Below, piece by piece: positions 24,592 through 34,148 of a stretch of DNA of 64,000 bases (the first letter of the stretch is position 1; the number at the start of each line of letters is the position of its first letter). The notes under the pieces are model-generated. The model ran no database searches. It saw nothing but the letters and a program-made list of their open reading frames with translations, and was not told the origin of the DNA. Both the position numbers and the translations under genes were made by a program. The stretch lies in the NCBI GenBank assembly GCA_002238825.1, contig MPNC01000002.1:611180-675179 (forward strand), read 5' to 3'. This DNA is from SAR202 cluster bacterium bin87 (GTDB lineage: Bacteria; Chloroflexota; Dehalococcoidia; Lucifugimonadales; UBA3495).

Positions 24592-26511
24592 ATGAAACGA
24601 CGCCGCAAAACGACCCCGAGCGCCCTGATCCTGATCACAATCTCGCTGACACTGGTATTCCTGATCGCCTGCGGCGGAGCGGCAACCGCCCCCGCTCCCG
24701 AATCGGACACCTCGGCGGCTCCCGCCAGCGCGGCTGCAGGGTCGCAATCAGCGCCCACCGCCGCGCCTTCCGGCAGCTCCTCCCAGGCGAGCCAACCCAC
24801 CGCTGCCGCAGCTGCTGCCCAGCCGGCAGCGTCTTCCGGTAGTTCCGCGGCGGCGGCCGAACCGACACCCACGGTACAGCCGGTGGAAGTTCAGGCTCCG
24901 GAAACCGACTGGGTCACTCGTGGCAAGCACGGTCGGACCATGAAGTGGGTGGCCCGGAACAACCCCGGCTTCTGGGACGTGCACTACGGCGCCAGCCTGA
25001 CCACCACCCTCACACCCTCCGGCCCCAGGTTCAACCAACTGGTTGAGTACAACCCGGTCAACCCGGAGGAGATCATCGGGGACCTGGCGGAGAGCTGGGA
25101 CGTCAGCGAGGACGGTACGGTGTACACCTTCTACCTGGCCGAAGCAAACTGGACCGACGGGCAACCGGTCAAGGCCAGCGACATCGTCTACAGCCTGGAT
25201 CGCATCACCCTTCCCGACGCGTTCCGCGGCCGCACCAACAGCCTGCGCAACTTCTACGAGCACAAGACCGCAGAGGTGATCGACGAGCGGACGGTGCGGA
25301 TGCCCATCAAGTTCCCCGCGGCCACCTTCATGGTCAACCTCGCCTCCGACTACATGAAGATGTACCCGGAGCACGTGGCCGGCCAACTGACCCAGGAAGA
25401 CGCCAACTGCTGCCCGGAGAACATGATCGGCTCCGGCCCCTTCATCTTCAAGGATGGCAGCTGGCAGAAGCAGGAGGCCTATGAGTACGTCCGCAACGAC
25501 GACTACTTCAAGGCTCCGCGTCCCTATTTTGACGGGTTCAAGGTCTTCCTGATCCAGGACGTGGCCCGGGCCATCGCCACCCTGAAGGTCGGGCAGGCCG
25601 ACGGAACCTACTACCCGGTGCTGTCCACCTACACCGAATTCGTCGAGCAGCTGGAGCATGACACCGACGGCCGGATGCGCGCCCTGTTCATGGAAAACGT
25701 GCAACGCGCCGGCCTCAACTTCAACTGGCTGGTCGAACCCTACGACGACCCCCGGGTGCGGACCGCTCTCTGGATGGTGATCGACCAGGAGGAAATCGTC
25801 GAGAAGATCCTGCGCGGCAACGGAACCGTGGGCACGCACTTCCACGTCGGGTTCGCCCCCAACGAAAGTGTCGAAGCCCTGTACGAACTGCCGGGTTACC
25901 GCCGGGACGCAGACGGCGCCAAGGCGCAGGCGGACTTGGACGAAGCCCGCCGGCTGCTGGCCGAAGCCGGCTATCCTGAAGGCTTCAGCGGCACCATCAC
26001 GTCCATCCTGACGGGCTGCACCGCAACCTCCGCCCAGCTGGTCAAAGACATCTGGAAGCGCGAACTCAACCTGGAAATGACCATCGAGTCCAGCGACGTC
26101 GCAACCCTGTACGCCAAGTGGCGCAGCAACGACTACGGGGTCATCGTCGGCTGCGGCAGCGGCATCATCCTTCCGGACCCGTCCGACATCCTGAACCAAT
26201 GGTACGGGCTCGACACCATGCGCAACTCCGGCAACTGGACCACCACGGAGTTCGAGGCTCTCAAGGCCGCTCAGGCCAAGGAGTTGGACCCGGACAAGCG
26301 CAAGGAACTCTTCTCCCAGATGGTCGAACTCCTGCGTGACGAGGTACCTCACTACCTGCCCACGGGTTGGATGCACGCCGGTGGGACCCTCGACTACCGC
26401 ATTCGCAACTACCACGTCCCCAGGACCATCCAGATGATCCACAAGCTGGACCACATGTGGTGGGACGAGGATGCCGAGAAGCCGCCGATCGGGACGGGTT
26501 ACCAGCCGTAG
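24592..26511 (+). CDS. Peptide-type ABC transporter binding lipoprotein 1
   Basis: A 639-residue solute-binding protein of family SBP_bac_5 (DppA/OppA type). A lipoprotein signal peptide is clear: basic MKRRRK, hydrophobic core, lipobox LIAC with Cys27. A low-complexity Ala/Ser/Pro linker of about 75 residues then tethers the domain to the membrane. The mature domain begins near residue 105; family landmarks include RFNQLVEYNP, a WTDGQPVKASDI segment and LNQWYG near the C-terminus. Downstream lie DppB- and DppC-type permeases, so this delivers a peptide or other small ligand to that transporter. No ATPase gene is present, so the energising subunits must be encoded elsewhere. It is a paralogue of the broken gene at 28764. 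Confidence 0.9.
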   Translation: MKRRRKTTPSALILITISLTLVFLIACGGAATAPAPESDTSAAPASAAAGSQSAPTAAPSGSSSQASQPTAAAAAAQPAASSGSSAAAAEPTPTVQPVEVQAPETDWVTRGKHGRTMKWVARNNPGFWDVHYGASLTTTLTPSGPRFNQLVEYNPVNPEEIIGDLAESWDVSEDGTVYTFYLAEANWTDGQPVKASDIVYSLDRITLPDAFRGRTNSLRNFYEHKTAEVIDERTVRMPIKFPAATFMVNLASDYMKMYPEHVAGQLTQEDANCCPENMIGSGPFIFKDGSWQKQEAYEYVRNDDYFKAPRPYFDGFKVFLIQDVARAIATLKVGQADGTYYPVLSTYTEFVEQLEHDTDGRMRALFMENVQRAGLNFNWLVEPYDDPRVRTALWMVIDQEEIVEKILRGNGTVGTHFHVGFAPNESVEALYELPGYRRDADGAKAQADLDEARRLLAEAGYPEGFSGTITSILTGCTATSAQLVKDIWKRELNLEMTIESSDVATLYAKWRSNDYGVIVGCGSGIILPDPSDILNQWYGLDTMRNSGNWTTTEFEALKAAQAKELDPDKRKELFSQMVELLRDEVPHYLPTGWMHAGGTLDYRIRNYHVPRTIQMIHKLDHMWWDEDAEKPPIGTGYQP

Positions 26512-26575
26512 GCTCGTGCGCCTCAATGTCTAGAGACGATTTCGACGATCGCCAGGCCCGGTCCCGGGAGGAATG

Positions 26576-27541
26576 ATGACCACCTATATCGTGAGGAGGC
26601 TGCTCCTCTTCATCCCCACGATCCTCATCGTAACCATCATCATCTTCCTGCTGATGTGGATCGTGCCTGGCGACACGGCCATGCTCATCCTCACGGGTAA
26701 CGACCCGAATGAGGGCGGACGGGTCAGCCTGGAGGACGTCGAACGGCTGCGCGCCAAGCTGGGACTGGACCGGCCCGTCCACATCCAGTACGCGGACTGG
26801 CTATGGGACATGCTCCGCGGCGACCTGGGCGAGTCGCTCTGGTACCAGACACCGGTGATCGACGAGCTTGGAGGACGGTTCGTCACCACCGTGCAACTTG
26901 CCGTGATGGGCATGGGTCTGGCCTTCATCATCGCGGTGCCCCTGGGGATCATATCTGCGGTCAAGCAGGATACCAAATTGGACTACATCAGCCGGATTGT
27001 GGCCTTGCTGGGCATTGCCATGCCCACGTTCCTCATCGCGATCGTCGTAACCTACGTTCTGGCCTACGTATTCGACTGGTTACCGCCGCTGGATTACGCC
27101 AACCTGTGGGAGCAACCGCTGACCAACCTGCAGCAGATGGTGTTCCCCGCTTTGGCCATCGCATTCCATGATCTTGCGTTCACCGCTCGAGTCACTCGCT
27201 CGTCCATGCTGGAAACCATGCGGGACGACTACGTTCGCACGGCTCGGGCCAAAGGCCTCACGGAGATGGGCGTAATCGGTCGACACGCCCTGAAAAACGC
27301 CCTGCTGCCGATCATCACGGTGTCCGGCTACCAGTTCGGCCGGCTGTTGGGCGGCGTCGTAATCGTCGAGGTGATCTTCCTCGTCCCCGGCATCGGCAAC
27401 ATGCTGATCGACGCAATCATCCACCGTGATTTCGTCGTGATCCAGGCGGTCGTGGTGCTGGTGGCGGCGGTGGTCATGTTCCTGAACCTGGTTATCGACC
27501 TTATCTACGGAGTGCTCGACCCGAGAATCCGCTATCAGTAG
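26576..27541 (+). CDS. ABC transporter permease, DppB type, operon 1
   Basis: A 321-residue inner-membrane permease of the oligopeptide/dipeptide type. The N-terminus TYIVRRLLLFIPT is the standard start of this family. Six hydrophobic spans are visible and the cytoplasmic EAA loop is in YVRTARAKGLTEMGVIGRHALKN cut near its centre (key residues A-R-A-K-G-L and R-H-A-L-K-N). It ends LDPRIRYQ. Two ATGs are adjacent (26573, 26576); GGGAGG at 26566-26571 favours the second by spacing. It lies 64 bp after the binding-protein gene and 26 bp before the DppC-type gene. Substrate as for the operon. Confidence 0.9.
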   Translation: MTTYIVRRLLLFIPTILIVTIIIFLLMWIVPGDTAMLILTGNDPNEGGRVSLEDVERLRAKLGLDRPVHIQYADWLWDMLRGDLGESLWYQTPVIDELGGRFVTTVQLAVMGMGLAFIIAVPLGIISAVKQDTKLDYISRIVALLGIAMPTFLIAIVVTYVLAYVFDWLPPLDYANLWEQPLTNLQQMVFPALAIAFHDLAFTARVTRSSMLETMRDDYVRTARAKGLTEMGVIGRHALKNALLPIITVSGYQFGRLLGGVVIVEVIFLVPGIGNMLIDAIIHRDFVVIQAVVVLVAAVVMFLNLVIDLIYGVLDPRIRYQ

Positions 27542-27567
27542 CGCACCGCATATCAACGGAGCAGATC

Positions 27568-28479
27568 ATGGCTACTCGCGACATCACCGCAGAGGGCGGC
27601 TCCCCGGCTCGCAATGTGCTGTTGGGTATCCCCGCTGCGTACCGGTCCACCGTGGACCTCGCCCGTCGGAAACCCCTCGGCGCGGTCGGCGGCGCCATCG
27701 CCCTCATCCTCATTTTTGTCGCCATTGCATCCCGGTTGGCCATCCTGCCGGTCCCGGACCCCTACGCCTCCGTCGGCGACATATTCCTCTCTCCCAGCCC
27801 GGAATACCCCATGGGGACGGACGTCATCGGAAGGGACATTCTGTCGCGCGTCCTGTACGGCACCTGGATATCCCTGTACGTCGGCCTGGGCAGTGTCCTG
27901 ATCGGGATTACCGCGGGCTTCGTGCTGGGCATCACCAGCACCTACGCGGGCGGCTTCGTTGACCTCGCTTTCCAGCGGGTGGTGGATGCGTTGATGTCCA
28001 TACCCGGCCTGATCCTGGCGCTGTCCATCATGGCGGTGCTCGGGTCCTCCCTGAATAACGTGATCCTGGCCATCGTCATCGGGATGCTGGCTCCCGTGAT
28101 CCGCACCGTGCGCTCCCAGGTGCTCACCCTCAAGGAAATGGACTACGTGACCGCCGCAAGAGCCATCGGCGCGCGTCCCCAGCGCATTGTGTTCCGGCAC
28201 ATCATGCCCAACTGCCTCGCCATCTACATCATCATGGCGACCTACTACCTGGGGTTCGCCATCATTATCGAGGCGTCGCTGAGCTTCCTCGGTGTGGGCG
28301 CTCCTCCCGACGAGCCCAGCTGGGGCGGCATCCTGACCGTGGCCAGCCGGGAAACGCCGGAGACGGGCATCTGGCTGCTGGTCTTCCCCGGCATTTTCAT
28401 CTTCATCGCCGTGCTGGCCTTCAACGTACTGGGCGACGCCCTGCGCGACGTGCTCGACCCGAGGCTTCGCGGGCGCTAG
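27568..28479 (+). CDS. ABC transporter permease, DppC type, operon 1
   Basis: A 303-residue permease of DppC/OppC type. A first hydrophobic segment follows RRKPLGAVGG-like sequence. An external loop containing YPMGTDVIGRDILSRVLYG is typical, and the EAA loop is in the DYVTAARAIGARP segment with RHIMPNC after it. The C-terminus LGDALRDVLDPRLRGR is family-standard. It forms the heterodimeric channel with the preceding DppB-type protein. It is followed within 50-80 bp by a strong terminator, so operon 1 ends without ATPases. Confidence 0.9.
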   Translation: MATRDITAEGGSPARNVLLGIPAAYRSTVDLARRKPLGAVGGAIALILIFVAIASRLAILPVPDPYASVGDIFLSPSPEYPMGTDVIGRDILSRVLYGTWISLYVGLGSVLIGITAGFVLGITSTYAGGFVDLAFQRVVDALMSIPGLILALSIMAVLGSSLNNVILAIVIGMLAPVIRTVRSQVLTLKEMDYVTAARAIGARPQRIVFRHIMPNCLAIYIIMATYYLGFAIIIEASLSFLGVGAPPDEPSWGGILTVASRETPETGIWLLVFPGIFIFIAVLAFNVLGDALRDVLDPRLRGR

Positions 28480-28525
28480 TTGCACACTCCGTTCCCAGAA
28501 CATATCCCCCAGGCGCGCGCCCTCC

Positions 28526-28559
28526 GCCCCGACGCTGAATGAGCGTCGGGGCGCTTTTT
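28526..28559 (+). terminator. Rho-independent terminator of ABC operon 1
   Basis: A perfect 11-bp stem (GCCCCGACGCT, 28526-28536, with 28542-28552), 5-nt loop, then GCTTTTTG. Confidence 0.92.
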
Positions 28560-28643
28560 GCCTTGCGTCGGCACGGTTGAGTCCCTCAATGGCGTGGCAA
28601 TATCCACCGGCGCCCATGCTGGCGTGACATTGCCATCAGCCAA

Positions 28644-28672
28644 TTGACAAGCGGCTACCTTGTGAGTAGCAT
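28644..28672 (+). promoter_or_regulatory. Promoter of ABC operon 2
   Basis: TTGACA (28644-28649) and TAGCAT (28667-28672) with a 17-bp spacer, about 90 bp before the binding-protein start. Upstream, TGGCAAT and ATTGCCA form a widely spaced inverted pair (about 28595-28635) that could be regulatory. Confidence 0.65.
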
Positions 28673-28763
28673 CCCCCACACTGGCTGTTCCAGCCAGCGT
28701 TCGGGCGGCTGGCGGCCGTCCCGTCACTTCTATTCGATTAGCATGCAAATGGAGGGTTCGCCA

Positions 28764-30614
28764 ATGAATTTCCGACGAATCGGGAGACCGCAATGGTTGT
28801 TGCTGGTTAGCTGCGCAGCCTTGCTGATGGTCGGGCTGGCTTGCGGAGGAACCGCTGCGCCCACATCCAGCACCACATCAAGCCAGGCCGAGCAATCCCA
28901 ACCGGCGGCCTCCGATAGTTAGGCCGCGGCGGCTCCGACTCCCACATTCACGCCCATCCCAACTCGGGTACTTGACGCCACGCCGACCGCGATTCCTGTT
29001 CCAACCGCCGTGGCAATCGACGAACGTCCCGATTGGTGGCGCGAAGGCGAGGGCAAGCACTACCGTGGAACATTCCCGATGGTCGGCAACAGCAACCCCG
29101 GCTTCTGGGACGTCCACTACGGTGGTTCGCTCAACACCACTCTCATGCCGTCCAGCCCCCGGTTCAACCAACTGGTTGAGTACAACCCGGTCAGTCCCAC
29201 CGAGATCATCGGCGACCTTGCGACTACCTGGGACGTCAATGACGACGGCACCGAGTTCACCTTCCATCTGAACGAAGCCACTTGGTCCGACGGCCAGCCC
29301 GTCACCGCCGAGGACATCAAGTTCAGCCTGGACCGCATCACGCTGCCCGGCGCGCAACGGGCTCGCACCGGCTTCCTGCGCGCGTTCTACGAGCACCAGT
29401 CTGCAGAAGTGGTGGACGACAAGACCGTCAAGGTACCGCTGAAATTCCCCGCTCCCACCTTTATGCCCAACCTTGCTTCGGACTACATGAAGATGTACCC
29501 CAAGCACATCGCCGAAGATCTGACGCAGGAAGAGGCCAACCAGCCCGAGTCGCTGATCGGCTCCGGACCGTGGCTGTTTGGCGGGTGGCAGAAGGACGTG
29601 AGCTACACCTTCGACCGCAATCCCACGTACTTCAAGTCGGGCCGTCCTTTCTTCGACGGCATCATCGTGTACCTGATCCCTGATACCGCGCGGCGGATCG
29701 CCGCCCTTCAGGCAGGCCAGGTTCTGGGCACATTCAACCCCTTCACCGGAGTGAACCGTCCCGAAGACATGGCCATCCTGGAAGAGCAAACCGACGGCCA
29801 GATGCGCGCCCTGATCCTGCCCGACTCCGGCTTCGAGGCCTACTTCCTGAACAACGCCAAGCCGCCGTTCGACGACGAACGCGTGCGCCAGGCCTTCTAC
29901 CTCGGTCTCGACCGCGATCTTGGAATTGAGCGGGCCGTCAAGGGCTTCGGCACGCCGGGAACGTACTTCGCTCCTGGAGTTGTCGAAAGCATGGACGACC
30001 TGCGGGCCAACAACTCCGCCTTCGCCGAAGATCGCACCGCAGCGATTGAGCAAGCCAAGGCGCTGTTGGCGGAAGCCGGGTATCCGGACGGCATCAAGGT
30101 CAAGATGAACACACGCAACTCCAACCCCACGCTGCCGGCCGCCGAAGTCGCCAGTGCGCAACTGCGCCGGGACGTGGGTATCGACATCGAAATTCTCCCC
30201 AACGACCTCGCGACCACCTATGCGGTGATGCGTGACGGCACCCACGAAATCTCCACGGTGGGCACCGGTATCATCCTTCGGGATCCGGCAGACATCCTGA
30301 ACCAGTTCTACCTCCAGGACGTGCTGAGGAACCCACAAAACTGGCAGGATGACCGGATCGACGAGCTCATCGACCTCCAGAACCGCGCCATCGACCAGCG
30401 TGTCCGCCAGGATCATCTGCAAGAAATCGCCGACATCCTTCACACTGGCAAGAGCCATCTGGTGGTCTATTTCTGGGGATCCAACGGCGGAGCGCTGGAC
30501 TACCGCATCCGGAACTTCCACACTCCACCGACCCTCCAGCAGGTCCACAAGTGGGACCACGTCTGGTTTGACCCCGACCGCGAACAGCCTGCAGAATCCG
30601 GATACCAGCCGTAG
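28764..30614 (+). pseudogene. ABC binding lipoprotein 2, interrupted by one in-frame TAG
   Basis: This is a paralogue of the binding protein at 24592. The first part is intact: GGAGGG, ATG 28764, signal peptide and lipobox GLAC (Cys27), then a Ser/Gln/Thr linker. An amber codon at 28920-28922 stops it after 52 residues. The same frame then continues without a break through a Thr/Pro linker and the complete binding domain (RFNQLVEYNP, WSDGQPVTAEDI, LNQFYL) to TAG at 30612. GTG 29010 could start the domain, but without a signal peptide. The body shows no other damage, so the stop is recent, suppressed, or a sequence error. It is not UGA and no Cys is expected at this linker site, so selenocysteine does not apply. 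The operon's permeases downstream are intact. Confidence 0.85.
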
Positions 30615-30681
30615 TCTCGCCAGCAGTCTGGCTACGTCTATGGGACCGCACCAGACACGACCGTGAAATAAAAGGACAAAG

Positions 30682-30721
30682 GCGGCCGGCCCAATAGTCT
30701 CTTGACGCTGGGACCGGCCGC
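30682..30721 (+). promoter_or_regulatory. Intercistronic hairpin between binding protein and permease
   Basis: A GC-rich stem of 11 bp with one bulged base (GCGGCCGGCCC at 30682-30692 with 30710-30721) and a 17-nt loop, with no T run. Such hairpins after binding-protein genes usually protect the upstream message or reduce read-through to the permease genes. Confidence 0.6.
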
Positions 30722-30773
30722 ATGTCCATCAATTTGTCGTTGGCGTTATTCGCTGACGACATGAGGCCAGACC

Positions 30774-31736
30774 ATGTACGCCTACATTGCCCGCCGCGGC
30801 CTGCTATTCATACCCACCATTCTCCTGGCAACTATCCTGGTGTTCGCGCTGTTCTGGATCGTTCCCGGAGACGCGGCCATGATGATCCTCACCGGCGAGG
30901 AAGGTGACGGCGGCAAAGTTACCCAGGCGGACCTCGACAACCTCAAGCGTGAACTCGGGTTGGACCGCCCAGTGTACATCCAGTACGGGGAATGGCTTTG
31001 GAAAATCCTGCAGGGAGACTTCGGGGACTCCGTCTGGTACGGCACTCCGGTTCTGGATGACCTGAAGGACCGGTTCTTCATCACCCTGGAACTCTCGGTG
31101 TTGGCCATAATCCTGGCCTTCATCGCTGCGGTGCCGTTGGGCGTGCTTTCAGCAGTCAAGCAGGATACGTTCCTGGACCACATCAGCCGGCTGTTGGCCC
31201 TTGTGGGCATAGCTCTGCCCACCTTCTGGCTGGGAATCCTGGTGATTTATGGGTTGACCTATTTGGCCGGGTGGCTGCCTCCTTTGGGCTATGCCACCTT
31301 GTGGGGCGATCCGTTTACCAACCTCCAGCAATTGATCTTCCCGGCGCTGGTTCTCGCCTTTCACGACATGGCATTCACGGCTCGCGTGGCCCGCTCGGCC
31401 ATGCTCGAAGTCATGCGCGAAGACTACATGAGAACCGCCCGGTCCAAGGGCCTGAACGAATGGATGGTCGTGGGGCGCCACGCGCTGAAAAACGCCCTGC
31501 TTCCGGTGATCACGGTTTCCGGCTACCAGTTCGGCCGGCTGTTGGGCGGCACCATCATCATCGAATCCATCTTCGTGATACCCGGTGTGGGCCGGTACCT
31601 GATCGACGCCATCATCCACCGCGACTTCGTCGTGGTTCAAGGTGTTGTCCTGCTCGCTGCCGCCGTGGTGTTGCTTCTTAACCTGGTCATTGACATCCTG
31701 TATGGAATACTGGACCCCAGGATCAGGTACTCGTAG
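30774..31736 (+). CDS. ABC transporter permease, DppB type, operon 2
   Basis: A 320-residue DppB/OppB-type permease, clearly paralogous to the one at 26576. It shares IPTI-L---I--WIVPGD near the N-terminus, the EAA-loop residues A-R-S-K-G-L-N with G-R-H-A-L-K-N, and the end LDPRIRYS. Six spans are predicted. GAGG precedes ATG 30774. It works with the DppC-type protein just downstream. Since the cognate binding-protein gene is broken by a stop codon, this transporter may be served by binding protein 1 or another one, or depend on suppression. Confidence 0.9.
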   Translation: MYAYIARRGLLFIPTILLATILVFALFWIVPGDAAMMILTGEEGDGGKVTQADLDNLKRELGLDRPVYIQYGEWLWKILQGDFGDSVWYGTPVLDDLKDRFFITLELSVLAIILAFIAAVPLGVLSAVKQDTFLDHISRLLALVGIALPTFWLGILVIYGLTYLAGWLPPLGYATLWGDPFTNLQQLIFPALVLAFHDMAFTARVARSAMLEVMREDYMRTARSKGLNEWMVVGRHALKNALLPVITVSGYQFGRLLGGTIIIESIFVIPGVGRYLIDAIIHRDFVVVQGVVLLAAAVVLLLNLVIDILYGILDPRIRYS

Positions 31737-31800
31737 GTTGCAGGCGTATCGGAACACCCTGCGCTTGCTGGCCAGTGTTCCGTGAGGAGTGTTCGTACTC

Positions 31801-32730
31801 ATGGCGAATCAACCCACTCAGCGCGTTGAAGTAGCGCCCCCGCCGCGCGCGGGGATGCTGCAGCCGGCCGCAGCCGGCCTCAGAGAGGTGAACCGGTTTG
31901 CGCGTCGCAAGCCCCTGGGCGCCATAGGCGGTCTCCTGGTGCTGGCGCTGGTGATCGTTGCCGTGTTGGCGCCGGTGCTTGCTCCATACGGAGCCCGCGA
32001 TCTCCCGGACAGCCGCCAGGGTGGTTCCACCGTCTACATCCCGCCCAATTCCCAGTTTCTGCTCGGCACCGATCACGTCGGGCGCGACGTTCTCAGCCGG
32101 TTGATTTACGGAGCGCGCATCAGCCTGTACGTCGGCCTGGGAAGCGTCCTCATCGGCATTACCGCCAGTTTCATCATCGGGGTGACCCTGACTTATGCCG
32201 GCGGCATCATCGACATGTCGTCTCAGCGTGTGGTCGATGCGCTCATGGCCCTGCCCGGCCTGATCATCGCGCTGGCGATTGTCGCGGTGCTCGGTTCTTC
32301 TTTGAACAACGTCATCCTCGCCATCGTCATCGGAATGATCGCTCCGGTGATCCGAACTGTGCGTTCGCAGGTTCTCTCGGTTAAAGAGCTCGACTATGTG
32401 ACGGCAGCCGTAGCGATCGGCGCGCCCCCATGGCGGATCGTTTTCCGGCATATTGTCCCCAACTGCTTGGCGATCTATCTGGTGTTGGCTACCTACTACC
32501 TGGGTTTCGCCATCATCATCGAAGCGTCTCTGTCGTTCCTCGGCGTCGGGGCTCCCCCAGACCAGCCCAGCTGGGGCGGAATGCTCACCCGGGCCGCCCA
32601 GGAGCACGTGCTGACCGCCCCGTGGGTCGGCATCTTCCCGGGCGTCGCAATCTTCGTAGTCGTGATGGGCTTCAATCTGCTGGGCGATGCCCTGCGCGAC
32701 GTGCTGGACCCCCGCCTGCGCGGACGCTAG
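31801..32730 (+). CDS. ABC transporter permease, DppC type, operon 2
   Basis: A 309-residue DppC/OppC-type permease paralogous to the one at 27568. Shared features are the RRKPLGAIGG start of TM1, the LLGTDHVGRDVLSRLIYG external loop, the EAA-type segment DYVTAAVAIGAPP and the end RDVLDPRLRGR. ATG 31801 is preferred over GTG 31789 because GAGGAG sits 10 bp before it. The stop is immediately followed (2 bp) by the TTG start of the DUF3179 selenoprotein candidate, so translation is probably coupled and the redox genes belong to this operon. Confidence 0.9.
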   Translation: MANQPTQRVEVAPPPRAGMLQPAAAGLREVNRFARRKPLGAIGGLLVLALVIVAVLAPVLAPYGARDLPDSRQGGSTVYIPPNSQFLLGTDHVGRDVLSRLIYGARISLYVGLGSVLIGITASFIIGVTLTYAGGIIDMSSQRVVDALMALPGLIIALAIVAVLGSSLNNVILAIVIGMIAPVIRTVRSQVLSVKELDYVTAAVAIGAPPWRIVFRHIVPNCLAIYLVLATYYLGFAIIIEASLSFLGVGAPPDQPSWGGMLTRAAQEHVLTAPWVGIFPGVAIFVVVMGFNLLGDALRDVLDPRLRGR

Positions 32731-32732
32731 GC

Positions 32733-34139
32733 TTGCTGACGCCAATCCGCAAACTGCTGACTGAAATCGCCGCCGGCCCGCTGTTCACGCTGGCCGGCAT
32801 AATTCTGCTGGTCTCTGTGATGCTGGCTTGCGCTCCGTCTGAAGACGCCTCCGGCAGCGAGCCATGGACGGTTCCACTGGCGGCAACCGATGCGCCCTTC
32901 CCCACGCTGCAACCCGCCGCCGACCTGCCTACCGCAGCGATGGCCGACCCAGCCAAACCGCTGCCCACCGCAGCCCTCGCGTCACCCGCCACCGCGCTGC
33001 CTGCGGCCACCTCTCTCCCGGCAGTAACCGAGGTCAACGTCCAGACAATCACCGCAGATGAGGCCGAAGAGGCCCGTACCCGCTACCAGCGCCTCCTTCG
33101 AGCGACCTGGGACACCGACTTCACGCGCACGACGATCGCCTTCGACGAGATCATGACCGGCGGGCCGCCCAAAGACGGCATCCCGTCGATCGACAACCCG
33201 CAGTTCGAATCAATTGCGGACGCTGACTTCTGGCTCGACGATCTCGAGCCCGTGCAGGTGGTCGATCTCAACGGCGATGTTCGCGCGTATCCGGTCCAGG
33301 TGATGGTGTGGCACGAACTGGTCAACGACACCGTCGGCGGCGAGCCGGTGGTCATCACCTTTTGACCACTCTGCAATACCGCCTTCGTGTACAGGCGGAC
33401 GGTTGACGGAACGATCCTCGACTTCGGTACCACCGGCGCGCTCCGCGACAGCAACCTGCTGATGTACGACCGCCAGACCGAGACGTGGTGGCAGGAAGTG
33501 GGCGGCGAGGGAGTGATCGGGCATTTCGCCGGCCGCAAGCTGGAGCAGCTCTACCTGTCCATTGTGTCGTGGGGAGATTTCAAAGCGGCCCACCCTGAAG
33601 GGCAGGTGCTTTCCCGACCCGACTCCGGTCGCGCCTACGGCAGTAACCCCTACGCCGGATACGACCGTCCGGGCAGCCAACCGTTCCTGTTCCGTGGCGA
33701 GGAAGACCCTCGCTTGCCGGCAGTGGAGCGGGTAGTGGCGGTGGAGCGCGGCAACGAAGCCTGGGCCGTGTCCTTCACGACGCTGGCCGAGGAGCGCGTG
33801 GTCACTACATCAGTTGCCGGCGAGGACATTGTGGTGTTCTGGTCACCGGGAACCGCGTCCGCGCTGGATTCCGGATCGATATCCCGGGGACGGGATGTGG
33901 GCACCGCCGGCATATTCTCGCCTCAGGGTCCCGACGGCAACTCGCTGACCTTCGCGCCGGACGCGGAAGGCCGCATCGTAGACCAACAGACCAGCAGCCA
34001 GTGGGACATATTCGGCCGCGCGGTAGACGGACCGCTGGAGGGCGCGAAATTGACCCCGGTGCCGGGCCGCATCGGCCAACTGTGGTTCTCCTGGGCAGTG
34101 TACCGGCCGGATACCGTCGTGTATCCCGCCACCGGCTGA
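32733..34139 (+). CDS. DUF3179 lipoprotein with in-frame UGA (selenoprotein candidate)
   Basis: A 468-residue reading frame of the DUF3179 family if UGA at 33363-33365 is read as selenocysteine (residue 211). The N-terminus has a lipoprotein signal peptide (lipobox MLAC, Cys33) and a Pro/Ala/Thr linker. Before the UGA the frame reads GGEPVVITF; after it, PLCNTAFVYRRTVDG. The family has a conserved C-P-L-C at this place, so the codon falls on the first Cys and gives U-P-L-C (Cys214). The downstream half matches the family: GVIGHFAGRKLEQL, then SWGDFKAAHPEG, then YGSNPYAGYD. A hairpin suited to a bacterial SECIS follows at 33379-33398. The start is TTG 32733, 2 bp after the ABC permease stop; the redoxin gene follows after 9 bp. 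The protein would be extracytoplasmic, membrane-anchored and redox-active. DUF3179 function is unknown. Confidence 0.85.
33379..33398 (+). promoter_or_regulatory. Predicted SECIS hairpin of the DUF3179 gene
   Basis: CCGCCT (33379-33384) pairs perfectly with AGGCGG (33393-33398); the 8-nt loop TCGTGTAC contains G. The loop begins 19 nt after the UGA, within the range known for bacterial SECIS elements, which lie inside the coding region just downstream of the Sec codon. Confidence 0.65.
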
Positions 34140-34148
34140 GCTACCGGC

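Noticed and set aside
28920-28922. Pyrrolysine at the TAG in the binding-protein gene
   Set aside because: The codon lies in a low-complexity linker with no conserved residue, and other genes here end in TAG normally (for example 26511, 27541, 31736).
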